Of a DNA stretch of 64,000 nucleotides, positions 36,715 through 45,812 are shown in pieces. The stretch comes from AP-15 sp963796155. Its GTDB lineage: Bacteria; Pseudomonadota; Alphaproteobacteria; ATCC43930; CGMCC-115725. Below the pieces are notes generated by a model that was given only the letters and a program-made list of their open reading frames with translations, made no database searches and was not told the DNA's origin. How positions within the stretch are numbered: the stretch's first letter is position 1; each line of letters opens with the position of its first letter. The position numbers and the translations under genes are program-made. Location of the stretch: contig CAWCKT010000010.1 in the NCBI GenBank assembly GCA_963796155.1, forward strand, positions 1-64,000, in the 5' to 3' direction.

Positions 36715-37812
36715 TTGATCTTTTTTTCGCTCGGCCTCCCCGGTCGGCTCGCGGATTGGTGTGATGCCGTTCTCACTCGGCTCGCCGGTCGCCTGGCCGG
36801 CGAGGTAGTCCTGACTACCTGGCCGCCGTTGGCCAAGATGTTCGGCTATGACGGGATCGCTCCCGTGCTGGATCAAGTTGCGGTCTCGCTCATAGAAACC
36901 AGCGCTGCGCATCTCGTCATGGGCGCAAGACAACCGGACGAACGCCTGCGTACGGCGCTCGCCGCAACCAACGCGCGTTTCGTCGTGGCGCTCGATGACC
37001 CGCGGTGCGCCGTGGCCGATATTCTGCGCAGCACCAATGGCGATTTGAGGGCGGTCACGCGGGCGGTCGCCAACAGCTGCCCTTTGGTGATGCAGTGCAC
37101 ATCCTCGACCGGGGCGATCGCGATCCGGGGACATCAGGCAGAACTCGATGCGGTGGGCGCTGTGGCGGCCATTGCATCTCACTTCGAACTCACGCTGGAC
37201 GACGGCGAGGCGCAGCGGATCGTCGAAGAATTGGCAGCGAGCGGCCTCTGCTATGCGCCGAGGACACCCGATGAAGAGGCCGTCCTTGGCCCGGGACCAG
37301 GCCACAAAATTGTCGAAGGTGCGTTGGCAGCATACGCGAAGTATTTCGCTGGTGGCGATTTGGCCGCGATCATCTGGCCGCGCGAGCTTTTCATCGTCAA
37401 CGGTGATTCGGGAAAGGGGCTGACCGACGCCCTCGACGTGAGCGGCGGCATCCGAATTCTGATCTTCGGGCCGTATATCCACCTCCCCGCGGGCTCGTGG
37501 ACGGCGCGGGTACTGCTCGGGTTCTCGCCGGAGGCTGCCGGGCATACGTTTCTCGTCGATGCCTATTCGGGGGGGCAGCTTGGCTCGACGAGTTTTCAGC
37601 CGGAGCGGGCCGGCGTCTACACCGTCGACATCAACTTCTCGCTCGCTGAACCGAGCGGTCAAGGTGTCGAAATCCGTGTATGGGTTTGGAGTGATTATGC
37701 GCGGGGGCAGGTGGCGTTTGGCCATGTTATTCTTCGACCTATCGCGATGCGCCAGCCCGACGCAATCATCACCGGATCACAGGATGATTTCAGGACAGTA
37801 CTCGACCTCTAG
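36715..37812 (+). CDS. capsule-locus protein of unknown function, twin A
   Basis: A 365-residue protein starting at TTG 36715, fixed by a good CAGGAGAGAG ribosome site. Unrecognised family. The N-terminal half begins IFFSLGLPGRLADWCDA and has FVVALDDPRCAVADIL, arranged like a sulfotransferase's P-loop and 3'-phosphate site but without the usual SGTT. The C-terminal third looks like a beta-sandwich (FGPYIHLPAGSWTARVLLGF, then GVYTVDINFSL and IEIRVWV-like VEIRVWV). The following gene is a paralogue. A sugar-modifying or glycan-binding role is possible. Confidence 0.7.
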   Translation: MIFFSLGLPGRLADWCDAVLTRLAGRLAGEVVLTTWPPLAKMFGYDGIAPVLDQVAVSLIETSAAHLVMGARQPDERLRTALAATNARFVVALDDPRCAVADILRSTNGDLRAVTRAVANSCPLVMQCTSSTGAIAIRGHQAELDAVGAVAAIASHFELTLDDGEAQRIVEELAASGLCYAPRTPDEEAVLGPGPGHKIVEGALAAYAKYFAGGDLAAIIWPRELFIVNGDSGKGLTDALDVSGGIRILIFGPYIHLPAGSWTARVLLGFSPEAAGHTFLVDAYSGGQLGSTSFQPERAGVYTVDINFSLAEPSGQGVEIRVWVWSDYARGQVAFGHVILRPIAMRQPDAIITGSQDDFRTVLDL

Positions 37813-37976
37813 CATCTGATCATCCGCCCACCATCACACCGACCGGACCCGGGGCGCGGCAAGGGCTCGGCGGACTGCGCGCGGGGGTCGCCAGAGGCAT
37901 TCCGCGATCTGCTCGACATCCCGATACGGGGTTGCGAAAATATTCTTCAGGGGCGCCGAACTGGGTGAACCAGCGC

Positions 37977-39029
37977 ATGATTTATTTCGTCATTGGGCTA
38001 CCGGGCCGCTTTACCGAATGGTGCGATGCGGCGACCGCGGAAATTGCTCGGCGGGCACTAGGCCCGACCGAGTTCGTCCGCGCCGATACCCTGGAGGAGA
38101 TCTCCCTGGCGATGCTCCGCAGCGGCGCGTCGCGGGCGGTCGTGGCTGCGCGGCAACCCGGCGGTCGCCTTCGGGCCGCTCTCGTCGAAGCCGGGCGAAC
38201 CTTCCTTGTGGTGGTCGAAGATCCGCGCACGGCTCTGGCCGAAGCCGTTCACGGACACCAGAACGACGCGGCGGCCGCGGCACGGCTGGTGGCCAGCAGT
38301 TGCGCCGGGATCACGCGCTATGTCTCTTCGCCCGGGGCTCTCGCCCTGTTTCGAGATCGTGAGGGCGGCAATCCCATGCGCACAGCGCGAGCGATCGCGG
38401 ACCATCTGGCCCTGGCCATAGACGATGCGGCCATTGCCGATATCGTGGGCGATCTGGCCGCAGCAGGTCTGCTCCTCGAACAAAGCGATGGGGCCGCCCG
38501 GTGGGACGGGCTCGGGGCGGACGCGCAGCGGGTCGTCTGCGGTGCGCTCGATCCCTTCGTCACCTATCTCGCTACCGGTGTTCTCCCGCCGATTATCTGG
38601 GAGCGCGAGCTCTTTTTCGTGGGCGATCGGCCGAGCGAACGGGCCACCGACATTATCGACGTGACCGGCCGGGCACGCTGTCTATTGCGCGGGCCGCATA
38701 TAATGCTGCCACCGGGGTCCTGGTCGCTGTCGCTAAAGCTGCTCTTTTCACGCGCGGCAGCCGAGCACGATTATCTAGCGGAGGTGGTCGCCGACCGGCA
38801 GATATCGTCTTCCATCATCCGACCGCAAGCCGAGGGCCTCTTTGAGCTCAATCTCGCCTTTGCGCTCGAAGCCACGACGGATCATCCGATTACGATCCGG
38901 CTTTCGAACCAGCGCGCGGCCTTCGACGGCACCGTGACCCTCGTCGGGGCCACGTTGGCGACAGATGGAGCGGGTCTGGCCGGAGCAGAATCGGGTGTCG
39001 TCGCGGCCGCGGCGGGCCTTTCTGCATGA
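37977..39029 (+). CDS. capsule-locus protein of unknown function, twin B
   Basis: A 350-residue paralogue of the preceding gene. The same layout is seen: MIYFVIGLPGRFTEWCDAA, FLVVVEDPRTALAEAV, PIIWERELFFVGD (twin A: AIIWPRELFIVNG), RGPHIMLPPGSWSLSLKLLF and FELNLAFALE. By eye about one-third identical to twin A, so the duplication is old. Its stop overlaps the TPR gene start in ATGA. ATG 37977 is preferred over the open frame from 37932 because twin A starts at the same point. Confidence 0.7.
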   Translation: MIYFVIGLPGRFTEWCDAATAEIARRALGPTEFVRADTLEEISLAMLRSGASRAVVAARQPGGRLRAALVEAGRTFLVVVEDPRTALAEAVHGHQNDAAAAARLVASSCAGITRYVSSPGALALFRDREGGNPMRTARAIADHLALAIDDAAIADIVGDLAAAGLLLEQSDGAARWDGLGADAQRVVCGALDPFVTYLATGVLPPIIWERELFFVGDRPSERATDIIDVTGRARCLLRGPHIMLPPGSWSLSLKLLFSRAAAEHDYLAEVVADRQISSSIIRPQAEGLFELNLAFALEATTDHPITIRLSNQRAAFDGTVTLVGATLATDGAGLAGAESGVVAAAAGLSA

Positions 39030-39950
39030 GCCTTTCGGCCGCGCTCCTGGGCCCGCAGCGTGCTGCGGAGCGGCTGATCCGCCGCGCCGACGGGGCCCGC
39101 GACGCGGGAGATCACGCCAAGGCGGTGGAGTTCTATTCCCGAGCGCTGGACCTCACCCCTGCGCGAACCGATATCCACGTCCAACTGGCCCAAATGCTGA
39201 AGGCGTCGGGGAGATATCAGGCGGCGGAAGCGGCGTACCGTCGAGCGCTGTCGCGATCACCCGACGACGGCGACATTCACCTCCAATTGGGGCATCTGCT
39301 GAAGCTGACCGGGCGCGAACAGGAGGCGATCGCCGCGTACCGGGAGGCGGCGCGATTGTTGACCGACAGCGATGCTCCGGCTGCCGAGCTCAGCGCACTC
39401 GGGGCCGAGGAGGCCGCACCGACACCGGCAAAGTACGGGGAGTGCGCCGAAGCCCGTATCCGCGACGGTGACCGCTTGCGGGATGCGCGAGACTATACCG
39501 CGGCGGCAGAAGCCTACAGGGCGGCGGTCGCTCTCGCGCCGACCCGCGCCGACATTCGCGTCCAGCACGGCAACATGCTCAAGGATGCGGGGCGGCTGGA
39601 GGAGGCCGAGGTCGCCTACCGATCGGCGCTGGCGCGGGCGCCGAACGACGCCGACATCCATCTTCAGCTCGGTCATGCCCTCAAGCCCCAAGGGCGGCGC
39701 GCTGTCGCGCTCGGGTGTTATCGCCGGGCGGCGGAGCTGGCGCCGTTTCTGATCGCACCACAGCGCGAGCTGTTCAGCGCGGGAGAGCGGGTCAGCCAGG
39801 AAGGCGCAGCTTCGGCTCGGCGGCATCGACGCCTTGATGGAGGTGAGCCAGCGCCTGGTCGAAATGCGCGCTGCCCTCGACCGCGTGCGATCAGCGCGCA
39901 CAGCGGCCGGTTTCAAGCGACCCCTTTTCAACGGGGACCGGTATCTCTAA
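39026..39950 (+). CDS. TPR protein (frameshifted near its C-terminus)
   Basis: A tetratricopeptide protein of about 308 residues after repair. Repeats such as EFYSRALDLTPARTDIHVQL, AAYRRALSRSPDDGDIHLQL and AYRSALARAPNDADIHLQL are clear. The original frame runs past 39797 into unlikely sequence, while the next frame reads GGIDALMEVSQRLVEMRAAL and ends FNGDRYL at TAA 39948-39950, a natural C-terminus. Probably a cytoplasmic scaffold for the capsule enzymes, coupled to twin B. The TPR units are close to those of the glycosyltransferase at 42245. Confidence 0.78.
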
Positions 39951-39989
39951 GTTCCGCTGGATTTGACCCGAGATTGGGAATTCTCGAAA

Positions 39990-40974
39990 ATGCGACGTGC
40001 TTTGATCACCGGCGTCACCGGTCAGGACGGAGCCTATCTTTCCCAGTTCCTCTTGAGCAAAGGTTATGAGGTCCACGGGCTGGTGCGGCGAAGCGCCTCG
40101 GCAGACGTTATCGAACTCGCGGCTGATCTGGCTCGGCATTCAGGATGACGTGCGCGTGCACGACGGCGATCTTGTCGACCTCTCCAGTATAATAAGGATT
40201 CTGGAGGAAGCGGCACCGCAAGAGATTTATAATCTAGCGTCACAATCGTTCGTAAAATCTTCCTGGCAGCAGCCCTATCTGACGGGTGTCGTTACCGGAT
40301 TGGGCGCGACGAACATGCTGGAGGCCGTGCGCATCGCGTGCCCAAATGCGCGCTTCTATCAGGCATCGAGTTCCGAGATGTTCGGTTTGGCGCAACAACC
40401 ACACCAATGCGAGACCACTCCGTTCTACCCGCGCTCTCCATATGCCGCGGCCAAACTTTATGCTCACTGGATGACAATCAATTATCGCGAAAGTTATGGC
40501 ATCTACACCTCAAGTGGTATCCTTTTCAATCACGAGTCACCGCTCCGCGGTATCGAGTTTGTGACTCGCAAGATCACCGACGGTGTTGCTCGGATCAAGT
40601 TAGGTCTGCAGAAAAAGCTCACCCTTGGTAATCTTGATGCTAGACGAGACTGGGGGCACGCCCGCGATTACGTGAAGGCGATGTGGCTTATGTTGCAACA
40701 GGACAAGGCGGAGGATTTTGTGATTGCCACGGGGCGGTCGCGGTCGGTCCGGGATTTCTGCAATCTCGCCTTTGGCTATGCCGGGCTCGATCCGACCGAT
40801 CATATCGAGATCGATCCACGCTTTTTGCGGCCGGCCGAGGTTGAGGCGCTGCAGGGCGACGCGAGCAAGGCCAAGGCGAAGCTCGGCTGGGAGCCAACAA
40901 CATCGCTCGACGAGCTGGTGCGCGAGATGGTCGACGCGGACATGCGGCGCGTAAAGGAACACGCTCGCCTCTAG
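39990..40974 (+). CDS. gmd: GDP-mannose 4,6-dehydratase (frameshifted)
   Basis: About 327 residues after repair of one base shift near 40110. MRRALITGVTGQDGAYLSQF is the Rossmann start, the second frame resumes at WLGIQDDVRVHDGDLVDLSS, and YNLASQSFV, FYQASSSEMFG, YPRSPYAAAKLYAHW (Y-x3-K) and ILFNHESPLRGIEFVTRKI are diagnostic of GMD. It converts GDP-D-mannose to GDP-4-keto-6-deoxy-D-mannose in the cytoplasm. The reductase-like gene that follows would finish GDP-D-rhamnose. All conserved sites are present, so an assembly error is a reasonable explanation for the break. Confidence 0.88.
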
Positions 40975-41044
40975 AATAGGTTCGCGGCGGCGCTGTCGCT
41001 GTGCGGCGGTATGGTAGGGATAGGTACAGAAGAAAGGTAGTCGA

Positions 41045-42011
41045 TTGCGTATCCTCATCACGGGATCCACAGGTTTCGTGGGCCGGCATCTCATTCCCGA
41101 ACTCGCCCGCTCGTTGGGAAATGATGCGGTGATCGTGCCTACGGCGCGGCAAATGAACCGATGCCCAAGCCCTTGGGAAGGTGATGCCGCTCGACGTCAC
41201 GGACGATGATGCAGTCGACCGGGCTGTGGGCGATTTGGCTCCAACCCACGTCATCCATCTTTCGGGGATTTCGTCGCCCCCCCAGGCGAGCGCTGACGTC
41301 AGGGCGGCATGGACGATCAATACCCTCGGTACGCTTAACGTCGCACACGCAATTTTGCGTCGCGCGCCGCAATGCTGGCTAATATTCGCCGGAACCGGGC
41401 TCGTTTACGGCGATACGGCTAAATCTGGTCGGCCACTCGACGAGAGGGCTCTCCTCGCCCCTAGTAGCGACTACTCGGTGACCAAAGCTGCTGCCGACCT
41501 CGCTCTTGGCGCGCTTACGGGGCGCGGTCTCAGGTCGATCCGCTTCAGGCTGTTTAACCACACTGGGCCGGGCCAAACGGAGGAGTTCGTTGTCCCCAGC
41601 TTCGCCGCGCAGATCGCTCGCATCGAGGTCGGTCTGCAGCCGCCCGTCATCCGGGTCGGAAATCTCGATGCGGCTCGCGACTTTCTCGACGTCCGCGATG
41701 TTGCCTCGGCCTACACCCTGGCTGTCCTTAAATCGGCGGAGCTCGACCCCGGCCTCGTGCTTAACATCGCCTCCGGCACGCCGCGCACAATTCGCTCGGT
41801 ACTCGATGATCTGCTTATTCTCAGCCCCGCGCCGATAAAGGTCGAACTCGATCCGTCGCGGATGCGGCCAAGTGATACGCCCGTCTATGTGGGAAGCGCA
41901 AAAGTGGCACGACGGCTGCTCGGATGGGTTCCTCGGCATCCCTTCTCCGAGACCCTTGCCGAGGTGCTCGCTTATTGGCGCCGATGTTTGCCGCCATGCG
42001 GCGCCGGTTGA
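41045..42011 (+). CDS. rmd: NAD-dependent epimerase/reductase, GDP-4-keto-6-deoxymannose reductase-like (frameshifted)
   Basis: About 321 residues after repair of one base shift near 41155. The first frame, from TTG 41045 with GAAAGG upstream, gives LRILITGSTGFVGRHLIPEL; the second continues VMPLDVTDDDAVDRAVGDL, HVIHLSGIS, SSDYSVTKAAADLALGAL (Y-x3-K) and FNHTGPGQ. It resembles RmD, which reduces GDP-4-keto-6-deoxymannose to GDP-D-rhamnose; position next to gmd supports this. GDP-fucose or GDP-6-deoxytalose synthesis is the alternative. Confidence 0.75.
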
Positions 42012-42244
42012 ACGCCGGCAAGACCCCTGGCGCCCCATGGAAATGTGCGCTTGCGTTCTAATGGGCTATGGTTAACGATTGCCTAGTGGGCCAGCCCGCT
42101 GCCGCGCCCGAGCGGCAATGATACGCTTTCCGTATCGCGCCAAAGCGACATGCTGGCTTACTGACGAGAGCGACCACCGTAATGCGCCGGAGCTTTTGAG
42201 TATCGCCGTTATTGGCCGCGGGTCGCGGCATAGACAAAGGAGCA

Positions 42245-44518
42245 ATGGAGGTGGCTAAAGAGATTGCGCATTGGTTTCAGCGGCCAGCCGGCCTCTTGGG
42301 GCGCATCAATCAACGCAGCATCGGCGACGCAGCACGGGATGAGCGGCGTTGGCAGGATGCCGAGCAAGCCTATCGACAGCATCTCGATGCCAGTCCCGAC
42401 GACGCGCCGATCTGGGTGCAATACGGTCACGCTCTAAAGGAGCAGGGTAAGCTGGAAGAAGCCGAGCAGGCGTACCGCGAGGCCCTGGCGCTGGAGCCGG
42501 AAAACGCCGACACGTTCCTGCAGTTTGGTCATATTCAAAAAATTCGTGACCGCGTTGACGCCGCGGTGGAAGCCTACACGCGGTCGCTGGAGTTATCGCC
42601 GTCTAAGGTGGCATACGAAGAGTTGGTTAATCTGATCGGCAAGGCCCGCGCGTCTTCGCTGATGGAAGAAAACACTTTGGAAGAGGATTGCAACCTTCTT
42701 TATGTCGATATCGACGATCTTCTCGGCTATCTGCGTGCGCACAAAACGGTCTCGGGCATTCAGAGGGTGCAAGTCGGCTTCGTCCAATATCTGCTCGCGG
42801 GACAGGAGGTGGATAGCGGCAAAGTCGCGTTCGTGCGAAGTCGTAACGCCGACGGCGCCTTTTGGCGGCTGCAGCCGTCTACGATTGCCGCGATCGTTGA
42901 TTATGTCACGGGCGATACGGTTAATCACGAACGCTTAATTCAGCTCTTGGACCAGGCCGAGGAGCAGGCAATCCATGTGCATCCTGTGGCGGGTCAATGC
43001 TGTTTCGTCGTGGGCGCGTTCTGGGGCTATAATGGAGACGCGACACGGTTCGCGCGGCTCAAGGCGGCGGGGGTCGTCACTGGCGTATACATCTACGACC
43101 TCATTCCCCTAACGCATCCCGAGTACTGCGACCACCATCTCACCAATGATTTTCGATTTGCACTTGGCGACGGCTTGGCGGCCTTTGAGTTCGTGCTGAC
43201 GATCTCCGAGTTCACCGCCAAGGAGGTTATGCGCTTCCAAGAGCAGCATGACCTGCGGCGCGTGCCGATCGAAGCCGTGCCGCTGTCGCATGTGTTGCAC
43301 GGCAGGAAGTCACACGGACCGGCGTTGTGGGACGGTGCCTTGGCACCGCTGCAACATCGGCCTTTCGTTCTCAGTGTATCGACCATCGAAGCGAGGAAGA
43401 ATCACATTTATCTTCTGACCATTTGGAAACTCTTCATCGAAGAGGGGCTCGATCCGCCCGACCTAGTATTTGTCGGCCGGTACGGATGGCGCGTCGCCGA
43501 TTTGATGGAGCAGTTGCGCGTATCCAACTTTATGGACCGCCGGGTTCACGTCTTGCACGATCTCTCAGATGGTCAACTAGAGCAACTATATGGCGAATGC
43601 CTCTTTACCGCATTTCCCAGCTTTGTGGAAGGCTGGGGCTTACCGGTAGGAGAAAGCTTGGCACATGGTCGACCTTGCGTCGCATCGAACACGTCATCGA
43701 TTCCGGAGGTTGGGGGAGACCTCGTCGATTACGTTGACCCTTACAACCTGCGACAGGGGATCGAGATCTTCCGCCGTATGGCGTTCGACTCCGCCTATCG
43801 TGCACAGCGCAAAAAGGTCATCCGGGAAAAATTCGTGCCGCGCACATGGCAAGATGTCGGGTCCGAGCTCCTTGCTAAAATCGCTAGATTTCGGACGGTC
43901 GAGGTCGACACTAGGTTCGCCCCGCTTCTGCTGCCGGGCGAGATCTTCCGACCCGGTGAATTGCGGTTGGGGCAAGTAGCGCCGGCCAACTATCTCCGCC
44001 GCCCGTTGCGCCTGATCATCGCCGAGGGTTGGCAGGTTGCCGACGAATTCGTGGCATGGATGCGAGGCCGAAAAGCTATGTTGCGCTTCCAGACAGAGCT
44101 GGAGCCGGAAACCGAGATTGTCGCCTATCTACACCTCGCAGGTGCCGCAAACGCCGTAGATGAACGAGTCCAGGTCTATCTTGGTCAGCGCGAGCCGGAG
44201 CGTCCGGCGCCTAGTCCGTTCCCCGCCAATGCCAGCAGCCAGCGTGAGACGATCCCGATCCGGCGACATCACGCCTTCACGGCAAACGTCCGCGGCCGTG
44301 TCCAGAAAGATGGACTGGTAGAGATTTCCCTGCAGGTTCGACCATCGGCTCCCCAAGGCGGTGAGGACCGCGGGTTTTATGCCGGCTTGATCAGCCTTAG
44401 CTACGCCCCCCGAACAGATACCGCCCTCCGCGCCGATATCTTGGAAAATATAGCGTTTGAGCGCGATATGTATCTTTACCACCCGCGCCGACCCGACGCC
44501 GGATCCATCAAGAGCTAG
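42245..44518 (+). CDS. TPR-glycosyltransferase (GT4) fusion
   Basis: A 757-residue protein. TPR repeats lie at about 25-130 (EQAYRQHLDASPDDAPIWVQ, EQAYREALALEPENADTFLQ). The GT-B domain spans about 150-560, with FVLSVSTIEARKNHIYLLTI and PSFVEGWGLPVGESLAHGRP carrying E-x7-E. A C-terminal region of about 190 residues looks beta-rich and has no name. AAAGGAG supports ATG 42245. It probably extends the capsule chain; the TPR part may recruit the TPR protein encoded upstream. The 230-base gap before it may hold a promoter. Confidence 0.87.
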   Translation: MEVAKEIAHWFQRPAGLLGRINQRSIGDAARDERRWQDAEQAYRQHLDASPDDAPIWVQYGHALKEQGKLEEAEQAYREALALEPENADTFLQFGHIQKIRDRVDAAVEAYTRSLELSPSKVAYEELVNLIGKARASSLMEENTLEEDCNLLYVDIDDLLGYLRAHKTVSGIQRVQVGFVQYLLAGQEVDSGKVAFVRSRNADGAFWRLQPSTIAAIVDYVTGDTVNHERLIQLLDQAEEQAIHVHPVAGQCCFVVGAFWGYNGDATRFARLKAAGVVTGVYIYDLIPLTHPEYCDHHLTNDFRFALGDGLAAFEFVLTISEFTAKEVMRFQEQHDLRRVPIEAVPLSHVLHGRKSHGPALWDGALAPLQHRPFVLSVSTIEARKNHIYLLTIWKLFIEEGLDPPDLVFVGRYGWRVADLMEQLRVSNFMDRRVHVLHDLSDGQLEQLYGECLFTAFPSFVEGWGLPVGESLAHGRPCVASNTSSIPEVGGDLVDYVDPYNLRQGIEIFRRMAFDSAYRAQRKKVIREKFVPRTWQDVGSELLAKIARFRTVEVDTRFAPLLLPGEIFRPGELRLGQVAPANYLRRPLRLIIAEGWQVADEFVAWMRGRKAMLRFQTELEPETEIVAYLHLAGAANAVDERVQVYLGQREPERPAPSPFPANASSQRETIPIRRHHAFTANVRGRVQKDGLVEISLQVRPSAPQGGEDRGFYAGLISLSYAPRTDTALRADILENIAFERDMYLYHPRRPDAGSIKS

Positions 44519-44546
44519 TCGAGCGCACGATGAGTTGGTTCATGCG

Positions 44547-45812
44547 ATGATAGTGTCTTCAAATACGCTGAATGATTTCATTGTTAGCAGTGATCGTCAC
44601 GGCGGACCGAACAGTCCAGGGTGCAACGAGTTCTGGCGAGACTTCACCTATGTTCCCGATGTCGTGGTCGATCAGGAGCTCGACCCTTATGGGAATGAGT
44701 ACGTTTCCGCTCAGCTGCGTCTTTACAGCGAGATCTCGGGTAGATCATTCAATCAGGTGGAAAATGAGCAGACCGAGTTTGACTTCGTAGCTCACGTCGC
44801 CGCAGTCAACCCCTATAACCACCCCGATCCGTCCGGCCTTGCCGTCCATTTGCAACGCCTGTCGCGAGCCTTTCGCTTTGCAAATCTTTCACGAGGTGAC
44901 CATCTGCTCGATATGGGTTGCGGCTGGGGGCTTTCGTCAGAGCTTGCGGCCTATCTAGGGCTCCGAGTGAGTGCCGTCGACATCAACCCTTTTTTCGTTG
45001 ATTTAGTCAACAAACGCGCCGAACGACTTGGCTACAATATTGTGGCATCTCGATCTTCTTTTAGTGAATTTTGTCCAAATAATAGCCTATATGATGCTGT
45101 ATTGTTCTACGAGAGCTTGCACCACGCGATTTCGCCATGGGAGGTTCTACGGCACCTAACCCGTTATCTAAAACCAGGCGGCAGCGTAATGCTTGCGGGT
45201 GAGCCGGTCAATCAATACTGGTGGAAATACTGGGGTATGCGCCTTGACGCGTTATCAGTTTATTGCATTAGGAAGTTTGGTTGGTTCGAAAGCGGCTGGT
45301 CGCTGCCGTTTATTACAAATACGCTCAATCGCGCAGGGCTCAGGACCAAGATATATCACGACCCTGACCCAGAAATCGGATTGACTTTTATTGGTACCAA
45401 ATTTGGTAAGATGGCGTTCAGGGTGAGCGACATTGTGCAAAAGTGTAGCATAGAAGGGTGGCAGCTCGAGGAAGATTTTGTGGTCCTTTCAGGATCCGGC
45501 TGGATGGACGTTATGTTCCCACCAGATACGGTAAGCGCTCGAATAAGGATAATAAATTTTCGGACTCGCGATTTGGGGTTGACCCTCAGCACTCGGGACG
45601 AGATGGTGTTTGAGGGCCGGTTGCCTGTCGGCGCTTCTAGACTTATCGTTAATCGTCGGTCCGAAATAATGCGTTTGTTTTTCCTTGCTGAAACCTGGGT
45701 GCCGGACGACGAAATCCACAACGGCGATACACGAACGATAAGCCTGCACATTGAGGGAATCGACCATTTGAACGGGAGGATGCCGAGCGATGGATGCGAT
45801 CGATCTCCGTGA
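44547..45812 (+). CDS. class I SAM-dependent methyltransferase
   Basis: A 421-residue protein. The SAM-binding motif I is HLLDMGCGWGLSSELAAYLG near residue 130, the acidic post-I residue lies in VSAVDINPFFV, and YDAVLFYESLHHA is motif II. A C-terminal part of about 120 residues appears beta-rich and is not recognised. Bases from about 44990 to 45780 are clearly richer in A+T than neighbours, which suggests transfer from another genome. It overlaps the next gene by 23 bases. Likely role: O-methylation of a capsule sugar. Confidence 0.82.
   Translation: MIVSSNTLNDFIVSSDRHGGPNSPGCNEFWRDFTYVPDVVVDQELDPYGNEYVSAQLRLYSEISGRSFNQVENEQTEFDFVAHVAAVNPYNHPDPSGLAVHLQRLSRAFRFANLSRGDHLLDMGCGWGLSSELAAYLGLRVSAVDINPFFVDLVNKRAERLGYNIVASRSSFSEFCPNNSLYDAVLFYESLHHAISPWEVLRHLTRYLKPGGSVMLAGEPVNQYWWKYWGMRLDALSVYCIRKFGWFESGWSLPFITNTLNRAGLRTKIYHDPDPEIGLTFIGTKFGKMAFRVSDIVQKCSIEGWQLEEDFVVLSGSGWMDVMFPPDTVSARIRIINFRTRDLGLTLSTRDEMVFEGRLPVGASRLIVNRRSEIMRLFFLAETWVPDDEIHNGDTRTISLHIEGIDHLNGRMPSDGCDRSP

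Noticed and set aside
36508..37725. Open frame of about 405 codons on the minus strand
   Set aside because: Antisense to twin A, whose start has a strong ribosome site and whose protein has a paralogue next door.
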